Shown in pieces: positions 55,333 through 64,000 of a stretch of DNA of 64,000 nt. The notes beneath the pieces were generated by a model. The model did not search any database. It had not been told where the DNA came from and worked only from the letters and a program-made list of their open reading frames with translations. Source of the stretch: G963556115 sp963677015 (lineage in GTDB: Bacteria > Planctomycetota > SZUA-567). The stretch covers positions 744,001 through 808,000 of the forward strand of contig OY781533.1 of NCBI GenBank assembly GCA_963677015.1, written 5' to 3'. The translations under genes were made by a program, and so were the position numbers. The first letter of the stretch is position 1, and each line of letters opens with the position of its first letter.

Positions 55333-57042
55333 ATGAATAGACGTTTTGCTGTATATACTCAGGAAACAGAGTGTCTTGACTGTTATAAATGTCTTCGCAG
55401 TTGCGCTTCCAAAGCGATTGTGGTCAAGGATGCTCATGCATCAATAGATCCTGAAAAGTGTATTGCCTGCGGGCATTGCGTAGAGATCTGCCCGTCTGAT
55501 GCGAAAAAAATACGTAATGATATATCCAGGGTAAAAATAATGCTGGAGCATAGCAGTAAGGTTTTTGCCTGTATTGCTCCAAGCTGGAAAGCGGAGTTTC
55601 CCGGGATCAGCTCCGAGCAGCTTATTGCAACACTCAAAAAATTGGGATTTGCCGGGGTTGTAGAGGCGGCTTTAGGAGCGCAGGAGGTTTCACGCTATAC
55701 CGCCCAGCTGCTGCAGGAGAAGGAACGCGGGGTTTATTTTTCCAGTGCCTGTCCGGCGGCTGTGGATTATATAAAACAGCATTACAGTAATTTCGCACGT
55801 AATATTACGCCGGTAGCGTCTCCGGCTGTTGTCACAGCCAATATGATCAAAGGTTACTTCGGTAGAGATGCAGAGGTGGTATTTATCGGACCGTGTACTG
55901 CAAAAAAGAATGAAGCCGATGCGTGCAGCGACTATATAAGTGTAGGTCTCACTTTCAAGGAAATACGGCAGTGGCTGGCAAGTATTGAGCTGGATATCAC
56001 TGGTGTCACTGCTGAAAGTGAGGAGTTTGTCCTCGCTGCGGCTGAAGAGGGAGTTCTTTATCCGGTAGAGGGCGGGATGATTGAGACGATAAAGCCGCAT
56101 CTTTCCGGAGTAAGACCGGATATGGTCTGTATCTCTGGAATTGATAAGATCAGCTCTATTCTGGATACTCTGGATGAGCAGGAGATAGAGGGTGTTGTCT
56201 TTATTGAAACGCTGGCCTGTGAGAATGGCTGTCTGGGCGGGGCGGGTATGGATAACGGCAAGCCCGGTCTGAAAAGTATTCTGGATATTTCTCGTTCCGG
56301 CAGTATAAGTGTTGATTCTGTAAAACGTCCACCGGCACCTGTAGTGGAAATGGAGTTTGCCGGGGCGGTAAAGATTGAGCCGGAATTGACTCCGGAGGAA
56401 ATGGCGGCAACAATGAAGCGGGTGGGCAAGGATTCACCGGCAGATGAATTGAACTGCGGTGGTTGTGGTTATAATACCTGTCGTGAATTTGCTACCGCAC
56501 TTGCGCGTAACCGGGCGGAAGAGTCAATGTGTGTCTCATACATGCGGCGTCTGGCACAGAAGAAGGCCAATGCGCTTCTGCGCTCTATGCCGTCCGGGGT
56601 GGTTATTATCAATGAAAATATGGAAATTATTGAGAGTAATATTTCTTTTGCCCGGCTCTTTGGCGAGGATACTGAGAATGCGTTTGAGGTTATTCCCGGG
56701 CTCAAGGGTGCGCGTCTGGCGAGTATCTTGCCTTTCGGGGAATATTTTTCTACGGCGCTGCGGACCGGCGAGGATATCCGGCGAGAGCATCTGGAGTGCG
56801 CTGATAAGCTGCTCAATGTCAATATTTTTGTGATTGAGCGGGGCAAGGTGGTTGGAGCGGTTATCGAGGATGTTACCAATCAGGAACTCAAGCGTGAGCA
56901 GATTGCCAAGCGTGCCAAAGAGGTCATTCAGAAGAATATAACTACAGTGCAGGAGATAGCGTGTCTGCTGGGTGAGCATATTACCGATACCGAGGTCTTG
57001 TTGAGTCGTATAGCCGATGATTATGTAACGGAGAAGGATTGA
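55333..57042 (+). CDS. hydS: HydS-type sensory [FeFe] hydrogenase with PAS domain
   Basis: 569 residues. N-terminal 4Fe-4S region (CLDCYKCLRSC, CIACGHCVEICP), an [FeFe] hydrogenase domain (about 75-330), a third cysteine-rich 4Fe-4S motif (NCGGCGYNTCREF near 379), and a PAS-like region (from about 420). H-cluster Cys are C140 (SSACPA), C188 (GPCTAKK), C296 and C300 (LACENGCLGGAG). Next to C140, catalytic enzymes have a second, proton-relay Cys (TSCCP); here it is A139, as in known HydS. Such proteins are proposed H2 sensors. The ATG at 55333 has GGAG 9 bases upstream. One-base overlap with the phosphatase gene. Confidence 0.85.
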   Translation: MNRRFAVYTQETECLDCYKCLRSCASKAIVVKDAHASIDPEKCIACGHCVEICPSDAKKIRNDISRVKIMLEHSSKVFACIAPSWKAEFPGISSEQLIATLKKLGFAGVVEAALGAQEVSRYTAQLLQEKERGVYFSSACPAAVDYIKQHYSNFARNITPVASPAVVTANMIKGYFGRDAEVVFIGPCTAKKNEADACSDYISVGLTFKEIRQWLASIELDITGVTAESEEFVLAAAEEGVLYPVEGGMIETIKPHLSGVRPDMVCISGIDKISSILDTLDEQEIEGVVFIETLACENGCLGGAGMDNGKPGLKSILDISRSGSISVDSVKRPPAPVVEMEFAGAVKIEPELTPEEMAATMKRVGKDSPADELNCGGCGYNTCREFATALARNRAEESMCVSYMRRLAQKKANALLRSMPSGVVIINENMEIIESNISFARLFGEDTENAFEVIPGLKGARLASILPFGEYFSTALRTGEDIRREHLECADKLLNVNIFVIERGKVVGAVIEDVTNQELKREQIAKRAKEVIQKNITTVQEIACLLGEHITDTEVLLSRIADDYVTEKD

Positions 57043-58214
57043 TGAATAATTCTGATATCTTCGTTGAAGTTGAGTGTTCTCAGTGGATCAAGAATGGGCA
57101 GAATGTCTGTGGTGATGCCTTTCAGTCAACCCGTCTGCTAAATGAGAACCGGCTGATAGCTACACTTGCTGACGGACTCGGCAGCGGGGTGAAAGCGAAT
57201 ATTCTCGCTACCATGACTGCGACTATGGCGCAGCGGTTTTCGGCGGCTAATCGTGATATAATGAAATTTTCAAAGATAATGAGTGATTCGCTGCCAATCT
57301 GTCAGGTGCGGAAGATAAGTTATTCGACATTCACAATTGTTGACTGTATTCTTGAGGAGCGGGCGCGTATTGTGGAACAGGGTAACCCGCCATTTCTGCT
57401 GATTCGTAACGGTATAAATGTTCCGATAGAGCGTGAGCGTATTGGCGGTGAGGATGAGGCTCGGGCGATGTATGCGTCATCCTTTGTGCCGCAGTGCGGG
57501 GACAGAATCATTATCTGTTCCGATGGTGTTTCTCAGGCGGGAATCGGCAGTAAGGAATATGCTTTCGGCTGGCAGAGTGAGGGTTGTCGGGATTATATAC
57601 TCAATGTTCTTACTCATAAGCCGGATATCTCAGCACGTGAGCTGGCGCTTATGGTGCGCAATGCGGCGCTGGCCAAGTGGCCGGACAGAGTGGCACGTGA
57701 TGATATCAGCTGTGCGGTAATATATTTCAGAAGACCGCGTACCGCGCTGGTTCTAAGCGGTCCTCCGTTTGATCAGAATAAAGATCGGGAGTATGCACAG
57801 CTTCTGCGTAGTCACCGTGGAAGTTCGGTAGTCTGTGGTGGTACAACAGCACAGATAATCTCCCGTGAGCTCGGTGAGAAGATCGATATGGATCTGGAGA
57901 GTGCCGGTAATGATCTGCCGCCGGCTTCACGGATGAAACCGGCAACAATGGTTACTGAAGGGATTCTGACCCTTACCCGGGCGGTGCAGTATCTGGAGAG
58001 CGGAAGTTATCCGGATAATGATCCGGCTGGAAGAATGGTCGAAGTGCTGCTGAATAATGATCACATTAATTTTGTGATTGGAACCAAAATAAATGAGGCT
58101 CATCAGGATCCGACATTACCGATTGATCTGGAGATGCGCCGGAATATTGTCAAGCGGATGAAAAAGTCTTTGGAGAAAAAGTATCTGAAGGTTGTGGATG
58201 TTGAATATATCTAG
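57042..58214 (+). CDS. SpoIIE-type PP2C phosphatase of the hydrogenase locus
   Basis: 390 residues. The PP2C/SpoIIE core (about 1-235) has the metal-binding patterns CGDAF, ATLADGLGSGVKA and IICSDGVSQAGIGSKE...RDDISCAV. The C-terminal 150 residues (CGGTTAQIISRELGEKI and onward) are a separate, conserved-looking domain I do not recognise. Its ATG overlaps the HydS stop (TGATG), so translation is coupled; it probably turns the HydS state into dephosphorylation of an unknown target. Confidence 0.88.
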   Translation: MNNSDIFVEVECSQWIKNGQNVCGDAFQSTRLLNENRLIATLADGLGSGVKANILATMTATMAQRFSAANRDIMKFSKIMSDSLPICQVRKISYSTFTIVDCILEERARIVEQGNPPFLLIRNGINVPIERERIGGEDEARAMYASSFVPQCGDRIIICSDGVSQAGIGSKEYAFGWQSEGCRDYILNVLTHKPDISARELALMVRNAALAKWPDRVARDDISCAVIYFRRPRTALVLSGPPFDQNKDREYAQLLRSHRGSSVVCGGTTAQIISRELGEKIDMDLESAGNDLPPASRMKPATMVTEGILTLTRAVQYLESGSYPDNDPAGRMVEVLLNNDHINFVIGTKINEAHQDPTLPIDLEMRRNIVKRMKKSLEKKYLKVVDVEYI

Positions 58215-58253
58215 TGCCTGTAAGGCAGGTAATGTTATGGAGATGAAATTGTT

Positions 58254-58505
58254 ATGGATAAAATAACGGTCGAGTTATGTATGGGAACTACCTGTTTTGT
58301 GATGGGTGGCTCCGGTCTGGAAGAGTTTGTAAACCTGCTTTCTCCTGAAGAGCGGAGCCGGGTCGAAATTGTACCTTCTCCCTGTATTGGCCTGTGCAAG
58401 GATCGTGAGTTCGGTAAGGCTCCATACGCCCGGATCAATGGTGAGATAGTACCGGAGGCGACGGTGCGGCTCCTTGCGGAAAAGGTTCGCAATTGTATCG
58501 GCTGA
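58254..58505 (+). CDS. Small [2Fe-2S] ferredoxin-like protein
   Basis: 83 residues with C9-x4-C14 (CMGTTCFVMGG) and C44-x3-C48 (PCIGLCKD), the same two-by-two Cys spacing as the first gene of the locus. It sits between phosphatase and catalytic hydrogenase, 61 bases before the latter. TGGAGATG lies upstream of the ATG. Confidence 0.82.
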   Translation: MDKITVELCMGTTCFVMGGSGLEEFVNLLSPEERSRVEIVPSPCIGLCKDREFGKAPYARINGEIVPEATVRLLAEKVRNCIG

Positions 58506-58566
58506 TGGCTTGTACTTTGTCCGGCACATAAGGAAGGTTTCAAAATAGATTCAGGAGGGGCTCAAA

Positions 58567-60015
58567 ATGCAGTGTCAGAATAATGCAACCAAGATAAAAC
58601 GCGAGATACTTATCAGGTTGCTCGAACTCTTCAATAAGGGGGAGCTCGAAACTAAAACCAGAAATATACCGTTTCAGATGATTCCTAAAGAGCAGGAGAG
58701 TATGCGCTGCTGCATCTATAAGGATAGAGCGATAATCAGACTGCGCAGTATCGCCGCGCTCGGCTGGGCGGCTGAAGATGATACGGATGACAGTAAATTG
58801 CTCAATGATTATGCCCGTGAGGCTCTGGAACGCGAGGAGCTTGAAGGGCCGGTCATGACAGTGCTTGATCTGGCGTGCAAGGGATGTGTTAATAATCGTT
58901 ATTTTATTACCGATGTCTGTCAGGGGTGTCTGGCCAGACCGTGTATGCTCAACTGTCCCAAGGATGCTATTACGGTTGTGAATGGCCGTTCGATAATTGA
59001 CCCTGATAAATGTATTGATTGCGGTAAATGTCAGACAGTCTGTCCGTATAATGCGGTAACCAAGGTCTCGGTGCCATGTGAACAGGCCTGTCCGGTTGGA
59101 GCGATCAGTAAGAATAAGACCGGTAAGGCAACGATAGATTTTGACAAGTGCACCAGTTGCGGACGCTGCATGCGTTCATGTCCTTTTGGCGCGGTTATGG
59201 AAAAATCTCAGGTTATTGATGTTGCCAGAGCTCTTAAGAATGAAGGTGAGGTAGTGGCGATGCTCGCTCCGGCGATTGTAGGACAGTTTCCAGGTAGTCT
59301 GGAGCAGATAGCGGCCGGACTTATAGAACTCGGATTTGACCGTGTGGTTGAGGTTGCACAGGGTGCTGATATTACTACTGTCAAGGAGGCGGAGGAGTTT
59401 ATCGAACGCATGGCAGAGGGTGAGCCGTTTATGACGACATCATGCTGCCCGGCTTATGTGCAGAGTGTTAAGAAACATATTACCGATCTTCTGCCTTATG
59501 TCTCTGAGACGAGAACCCCCATGCACTATACGGCCGCCGCTGAGAAAGAGCGGAATAAGGATTGTGTGACTGTTTTTGTCGGTCCGTGCGTGGCCAAACG
59601 GCAGGAGGGTTTCGATGATGAATGCGTCGATTATGTTCTCACCTTTGAAGAATTAGGTACTTTCTTTGTTGCCGGTAATATTGAGATAGAACAGCTGGAG
59701 GGTATCGTTTTTGACTCACAGCCAAGCAGGGAGGGCAGAGGTTTTGCCATAACCGGCGGGGTTGCCGGTGCGGTTGAGGCTTATGCTCCGGATGATGCGG
59801 GGGTAAAGTCTGTGAGCATCAATGGACTTTCAGCCAAGGCCTTGAAGAAACTGCAGATGTATGCGGAGGGTAAGCTGAAGGATGCTAATCTGATTGAAGT
59901 GATGACCTGTGAAGGCGGGTGCGTTGCGGGAGCTGGTGCAATGGCTACGCCGCTTAGCGCTTCACGGGCGGTTAAGAAAATTTGCGAATCAAGTTGTAGT
60001 ATAAATGGAAAATAA
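58567..60015 (+). CDS. Catalytic monomeric [FeFe] hydrogenase (group B-like)
   Basis: 482 residues. Cysteine-rich N-terminal part (CKGCVNNRYFITDVCQGCLARPC then 4Fe-4S motifs CIDCGKCQTVCP and CTSCGRCMRSCP), followed by the H-cluster domain. C293 and C294 in TTSCCPAY give both the proton-relay and cluster Cys, then C341 (GPCVAKRQE), C448 and C452 (MTCEGGCVAGAG). Fits a group B-type [FeFe] hydrogenase making or using H2 with ferredoxin. Maturases hydEFG are not in the window. Strong AGGAGG ribosome site; terminator follows. Confidence 0.9.
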   Translation: MQCQNNATKIKREILIRLLELFNKGELETKTRNIPFQMIPKEQESMRCCIYKDRAIIRLRSIAALGWAAEDDTDDSKLLNDYAREALEREELEGPVMTVLDLACKGCVNNRYFITDVCQGCLARPCMLNCPKDAITVVNGRSIIDPDKCIDCGKCQTVCPYNAVTKVSVPCEQACPVGAISKNKTGKATIDFDKCTSCGRCMRSCPFGAVMEKSQVIDVARALKNEGEVVAMLAPAIVGQFPGSLEQIAAGLIELGFDRVVEVAQGADITTVKEAEEFIERMAEGEPFMTTSCCPAYVQSVKKHITDLLPYVSETRTPMHYTAAAEKERNKDCVTVFVGPCVAKRQEGFDDECVDYVLTFEELGTFFVAGNIEIEQLEGIVFDSQPSREGRGFAITGGVAGAVEAYAPDDAGVKSVSINGLSAKALKKLQMYAEGKLKDANLIEVMTCEGGCVAGAGAMATPLSASRAVKKICESSCSINGK

Positions 60016-60031
60016 TACTTATACGGGTTGT

Positions 60032-60079
60032 AATCAAGCAGACGGAGCCGGTGTTATCACCGGCTCCGCCTGCTTGATT
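60032..60079. terminator. Long hairpin between convergent genes
   Basis: AATCAAGCAG...CGGAGCCGGTG pairs with CACCGGCTCCG...CTGCTTGATT (one internal mismatch) around TTAT. It lies between the hydrogenase gene and the convergent TPR-transglutaminase gene and may terminate both. Confidence 0.7.
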
Positions 60080-60106
60080 CGGTCTTGATTTTCAACGCCT
60101 GAATTA

Positions 60107-63100
60107 TTATTCTTTTTCGGGGCGAAGAGTAAAGCTGGTGCGGACAGGAAGGTCGGCTTTGAAACAGAAATCACGGAAATCCGTATATTCAGCGCTGGTT
60201 ATTCTGATCTTTTTAAGCTCCATTATGTAATCAAGCTTAAGGGTGTTGTTTATTCGGCTGAATTTCATGCTCAGTCTTCCGAAAGGCTTATCGATGTTCA
60301 CATCCTCAGGCATCTTCTCCAGTAGCTCCCAGTTCGCAGGCCACTCTATCTTGAGATGACGTTCAACCTTGTAAAGAGTTGGAAGAATCAGGTCGGTACT
60401 TCTTTGTGAAGTTATGGCGAAAGTGCTTAATTCTTGAGGGAAGGAGCCGCTGGAGTCTTCGGTTCGGCTGAGCAAAGGACGAGGAATATTGAAGGTCAGC
60501 TCCTTATTATCATTTTTCTGAGCGTAGCCGCGAATGCGCACTCTGCCTTTGAGCATGACTTCATCTTTATCGAGCCCGTCATTGGTGCCGAAATCTTCAA
60601 TAATACCGGCGCTGACATGTCCATAGCGTTCTGTGCATACAGCCCTTAAAACATTATCCCAGGTCTGGTGGTTGCTGAACCAGGCGCGCATGTACATAGA
60701 GGATTCACCGGTTGTCGCGATAGTGAAGTCCATATCGGCTGTGCCCTCGGCATTTATACCTATACCGCTATAGTCTATCCAGCGGTTACTGTCGGCGGAA
60801 TATGCCGGGGTTTCGGTCATCTCAGCGCCATCAGGACGAATTATTACTGCTGTTGCCCCGGCATCGGTGGAAGGGTTTGAATCTATAGTCCGGAACATCA
60901 TTGTACCGTCCAGGAAATAAGGCGTCCCGTCAACCTCTGCGTAGGAAATACAGTGGTTGAAATGTGACAGCAGCGGGAGGCTGAAATCTTCCTTGCCCCG
61001 ACCTTTAACTACATTGTTGCTCTGGGTGGAGCGCAGCAGCAGTGGCCAGGATTCGATGCCGGCAAGTTTGGCCATGACATTGATAAGGGTTGATTTGTCT
61101 TTGCAGTCTCCGAATCTGCGGGTGAAAATAGTCCCGGCATTGTAAGGTTTATAGCCATGGACCCCAAACTCCCAGGCATTGTTTCTGACCTCGGCAGTGA
61201 CCCAGTTATAGATGGCTTCGAGTTTTTCCCGGTCACTTTTAGCATTCATTGTCAGTTCTTTAACCTTTGCCTCAATCTCAGGAGTAGGCTGGTTCTGATC
61301 TCGTATCAGGTTCCAGTACCAGCGGGCAAGACTGTCCCAGTCTTTGAAGGTAGAAACTTCCACCGTAGGTGATAATTCATTGATCGGTGGAGAGTTTGGG
61401 TTTAGAGTGATTGCCGGTAGATCCTTCAGACTCCAGGTATAGGTTATTTCAGCATCGCTGCGGTTAATAGCAGGCTCAGGAACATCTCCTATGGTATTGA
61501 AGTAAAGTTTTTCAGAGACCGGGAAAGTAAGGATATATCTTGATTCCAGGACCGGTATCGTGTTACTGAAAAGATTGATATTACCAAAGTAAGATCCGAA
61601 AAAATTCGGTTTTGTCTGTGCAACAGTATACTCGATTTCAATGATGTCACCTGCATCAAGTGCCGGGAAATCTATCAGTGCGATATTTTTACCGCCGTCT
61701 CTGCGTATTACCGAGTTTTGTGATTGACTGGTTGAACCGTCAGGGTGTATGACCCGGGAGATAGTGATATGCGTTTGTTCTGTATCGCTGTCAAACCATA
61801 TGGGATAACGTTTCAGCACTTCCGCGCCTTTTTTGGTAAGTGTCTTTATTACCATATGGGCGGTGCGGCTGCGTGTGCCTCCGAGATTCAGGTGGTCATA
61901 TTTTTCGCTGAGTATATATACTTTATCACTTCCGGTTGGAATCCTGTCTTTGCTAACAGTGGCAACATATTCCTGAAGATTTTTTATTTGTTTCAGGGGT
62001 GATTTTTTATGGATACCCCGGAATTCCAGATAGCGTAAGAGTTCGATATCTGCGGGATTATAGCTGAGTGCTTCTTTATAGCAGCTGAGAGCTTTATCCT
62101 GCTCATTGCCGGTTTCTGCATAATAATCACCGAGAAGTCTGGTGAAACCCGCATTCTTGGGAAATAGTTTACGGGCATTTTCTATTGCTGAAAGAGCATC
62201 TTTGTCGCGTGTTGTCAGCAGCAGCTGCAGGTATTCTTCCCGTATTTTGCTGTTATATGGTTCCAGTTCAAGGTATTGTCTGGCAAATGCCTTAGCCTCG
62301 GTTATCTGGTCTTTGCGCATAAGCAGTCTGAAAATATTTATTGCGGTGGTACTGTTGGCGGCATCGGTGGAATAGGAAGCTTTGAAAGCTGCAAGTGAAT
62401 CATCAATTGTGGTACTGTCTATCCCGGCGTGACCGAGAATGCGCTGAACAATGGGATTCTGAGGATCACGTCTGGCCATTTCTCTGGCAACCTGCAGTGC
62501 CCGGCTTTCCCAACCACGTGCTTTATAAATATCATAGCGTACGATATTGGTTATTACCGCTATAGGGTTAATTTTAAGTGCTTCATTGATATATGTCTCA
62601 GCACGCTGCGGGCTATTCTGGGAATTAAGGTAGTACTGCGCCAGTTCAGCACGGGCAAGTATATTCTCCGGATCCAGTTTTATCGCTTTTTCCAGTGACA
62701 TTCGTTTCATATTCTCTTCCCGGTCAGCAATGAAGCGTTTACTTTCATCACTGGCACGGGCGATAGCAATAAGATATATTACCGTATCCGGGCTATAGCG
62801 GGCTGCGGTAAGCAGGAGATGTCGCGGTGCTTGCGGTGTATCAGCGAGGGTCTCCCGTGCGAGTAGAAGATAGCCGAGAAAATACGCGGCTATATGATTG
62901 GTATTGTCATTGCTGAAAATATATGCCAGCTGCTGTTCGGCGCCGGTACTGATTGCCGGTAGAACCGGTGGTTCTGCAGTTCTGGCTTTATTACTTATTT
63001 CAAGTAGTTGCTCCTGGGTTAATTGCTCTGCAGAATTAAGCTCCAGATTCGCATTATTTAGCTGGCTGCCGTCTGGAGCGGTAAGACGCAAATAGAAGTT

Positions 63101-63841
63101 GGCTGAGTCTTTATTTTTGAATTTCAGGCGGAGCAGGTTGATACCGTCATGTAACTGTAAGCCAATTGACTGCTGATCGGCTAGAGCGTTGCGTTCGGAA
63201 ACAGTCTTGAGTATCTGGTATGAGTTTAAATCTATTTCCAGAGGTACGCTGCTGCCAAAGCGCAGTGCGGCTTGCTGATTCCCTTTGGCTTTGATTATAA
63301 TATAGGCATTTTCCATGCTGCTTTCATTGCTGCCGAGTATGCTGCCAAGGGGGATTGATTTATCTGGTGCTATACTTTTTATATGTATAATCTCATTGTT
63401 CTCGGTATTCTGCAGATAGATATTATCAATGAAATTAAGCTGTCCGGTAAGGTCTGCGACTTCTTTACTTTTACCTTGGAGTTTTTTGAGCGTTATTTCA
63501 GCCAGAGTAAGGCGTGATTGTAGAGTAGGTGGTAATTCGCCGGTATTAACCTTTTTTATTGTCTCCAGCGGATCCTGAAGTTCACCGGTAAATTTTGATA
63601 ATTCAAGTATTTTTTCAAGTAGAAATTCGCTGGCGGCAAGATTGAAAGCCGGATCTTTCTTTTCCAGATATTCTTTGGTTGTATCAGTCAGCAGTCCGGT
63701 GTATTCCATCTGTGCGCTGAGAGGTTCTCCGTTTATTTCAAGATCCTGTGCTTCTGCGAGTATCTTGGTATCCAGTGCCGAGGCTGTCTGTGAAAACAGC
63801 AGCAGTCCGGTGAGTATAATGCTAAGCAGTATGTTTTTCAT
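60107..63841 (-). CDS. Large exported TPR / DUF3857 / transglutaminase-like protein
   Basis: 1244 residues. A signal peptide (about 1-22, SASALD) is followed by an N-terminal region (25-350) of unknown fold and helix-pair TPR repeats (about 370-630). A DUF3857-type domain follows (about 650-860), then a transglutaminase-like core with C913 (RFGDCKDKST), H963 (FNHCI) and D978 (FLDGT), the papain-type triad. The C-terminal part is beta-rich. DUF3857-transglutaminase proteins are exported and often found in Bacteroidetes and PVC bacteria; a role in surface peptide or glycan handling is only inferred. Confidence 0.87.
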   Translation of the reverse strand: MKNILLSIILTGLLLFSQTASALDTKILAEAQDLEINGEPLSAQMEYTGLLTDTTKEYLEKKDPAFNLAASEFLLEKILELSKFTGELQDPLETIKKVNTGELPPTLQSRLTLAEITLKKLQGKSKEVADLTGQLNFIDNIYLQNTENNEIIHIKSIAPDKSIPLGSILGSNESSMENAYIIIKAKGNQQAALRFGSSVPLEIDLNSYQILKTVSERNALADQQSIGLQLHDGINLLRLKFKNKDSANFYLRLTAPDGSQLNNANLELNSAEQLTQEQLLEISNKARTAEPPVLPAISTGAEQQLAYIFSNDNTNHIAAYFLGYLLLARETLADTPQAPRHLLLTAARYSPDTVIYLIAIARASDESKRFIADREENMKRMSLEKAIKLDPENILARAELAQYYLNSQNSPQRAETYINEALKINPIAVITNIVRYDIYKARGWESRALQVAREMARRDPQNPIVQRILGHAGIDSTTIDDSLAAFKASYSTDAANSTTAINIFRLLMRKDQITEAKAFARQYLELEPYNSKIREEYLQLLLTTRDKDALSAIENARKLFPKNAGFTRLLGDYYAETGNEQDKALSCYKEALSYNPADIELLRYLEFRGIHKKSPLKQIKNLQEYVATVSKDRIPTGSDKVYILSEKYDHLNLGGTRSRTAHMVIKTLTKKGAEVLKRYPIWFDSDTEQTHITISRVIHPDGSTSQSQNSVIRRDGGKNIALIDFPALDAGDIIEIEYTVAQTKPNFFGSYFGNINLFSNTIPVLESRYILTFPVSEKLYFNTIGDVPEPAINRSDAEITYTWSLKDLPAITLNPNSPPINELSPTVEVSTFKDWDSLARWYWNLIRDQNQPTPEIEAKVKELTMNAKSDREKLEAIYNWVTAEVRNNAWEFGVHGYKPYNAGTIFTRRFGDCKDKSTLINVMAKLAGIESWPLLLRSTQSNNVVKGRGKEDFSLPLLSHFNHCISYAEVDGTPYFLDGTMMFRTIDSNPSTDAGATAVIIRPDGAEMTETPAYSADSNRWIDYSGIGINAEGTADMDFTIATTGESSMYMRAWFSNHQTWDNVLRAVCTERYGHVSAGIIEDFGTNDGLDKDEVMLKGRVRIRGYAQKNDNKELTFNIPRPLLSRTEDSSGSFPQELSTFAITSQRSTDLILPTLYKVERHLKIEWPANWELLEKMPEDVNIDKPFGRLSMKFSRINNTLKLDYIMELKKIRITSAEYTDFRDFCFKADLPVRTSFTLRPEKE

Positions 63842-63874
63842 TTGTGGCTGGCCTCAAAGTCATAATCTGTAAAA

Positions 63875-63905
63875 TAACCCTATAATACATTGTATTATAG
63901 GGTTA
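63875..63905 (-). terminator. Perfect hairpin near the right edge
   Basis: TAACCCTATAATAC pairs with GTATTATAGGGTTA around ATT; minus strand then reads TTTTAC. It is the terminator of the gene running in from the right. Confidence 0.75.
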
Positions 63906-63946
63906 TGAATGGTTGATTACTACACTAAAGTTTGTGCAAAAGCTTC

Positions 63947-64000
63947 TTATTTGCCGATTACAAACTTGTCAGGAAGGAGTGAAGGGTCACTTATGAGGCT
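63947..64000 (-). CDS. Partial gene end, 17 C-terminal residues
   Basis: On the minus strand a frame enters at the right edge and ends SLISDPSLLPDKFVIGK then TAA. A terminator hairpin lies 42 bases beyond the stop. Too short to identify. Possibly co-oriented with the transglutaminase-like gene but separated by the terminator. Confidence 0.5.
   Translation of the reverse strand, partial: SLISDPSLLPDKFVIGK

Overview
The window reads as a chromosomal segment of a Gram-negative (diderm), fermentative anaerobe with moderate GC. MurJ, an OmpA-type lipoprotein and several lipoboxes point to a two-membrane envelope. The [FeFe] hydrogenase locus, a ferredoxin-nitroreductase and ferredoxin-type proteins point to anaerobic H2 metabolism. 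Very large TPR proteins and AT-rich intergenic stretches of 0.3-1 kb are also present. A PVC-type bacterium such as a Lentisphaerae relative is my best guess, but that is an inference from gene content; no rRNA or tRNA gene was seen. No phage, transposon, CRISPR array or plasmid feature was recognised.

Layout. 1-3.4 kb: start of a membrane protein and a 1076-residue TPR protein (minus). 3.7-5.5 kb: murJ. 6.2-7.0 kb: rplM-rpsI (minus) behind a possible leader hairpin. 7.5-8.7 kb: metK. 8.9-10.6 kb: a lone receiver protein and an exported FKBP isomerase. 10.8-10.9 kb: a 45-residue Cys-rich lipoprotein. 11.1-14.6 kb: divergent transketolase and ribokinase around CTTTCGAAAG-type palindromes. 15.5-21.8 kb: a full alpha-glucoside-type ABC operon (ATPase, GH13 glucosidase, binding protein, two permeases). 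22.0-27.6 kb: argB-argD-argF-rph-rdgB-ROK kinase behind a strong promoter and an attenuator-like hairpin. 27.9-29.7 kb: lepA. 30.7-33.3 kb: a chemoreceptor with an acidic tail. 33.5-34.9 kb: a thioredoxin-like lipoprotein, a 36-residue very basic protein with its own promoter and terminator, and an unknown 93-residue protein. 35.2-38.5 kb: gcvT, gcvH, gcvPA, without gcvPB. 38.7-40.8 kb: ferredoxin-nitroreductase and an RlmL-like methyltransferase. 40.9-44.1 kb: a hybrid sensor kinase with a periplasmic solute-binding domain. 44.4-46.4 kb: groES-groEL behind a non-CIRCE dyad. 46.7-48.1 kb: OsmC-like and OmpA-like proteins. 48.8-52.3 kb: two tandem MATE exporters and a MarR regulator, each MATE promoter carrying a TTGC/GCAA dyad at its start site. 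52.3-54.7 kb: a polar amino-acid ABC transporter. 55.0-60.0 kb: a sensory/catalytic [FeFe] hydrogenase locus. 60.1-63.8 kb: a 1244-residue DUF3857/transglutaminase/TPR protein. A gene end lies at the right edge.

How the genes fit together. Sugar uptake and hydrolysis, the ROK kinase, ribokinase and transketolase feed glycolysis and the pentose pathway. The hydrogenase locus would dispose of or sense H2, with a PAS-containing HydS-type hydrogenase placed directly before a SpoIIE-type phosphatase. The features most worth checking are the two tiny genes, the MATE/MarR operator pair, the arg leader, the groESL dyad and the hydrogenase signalling module.
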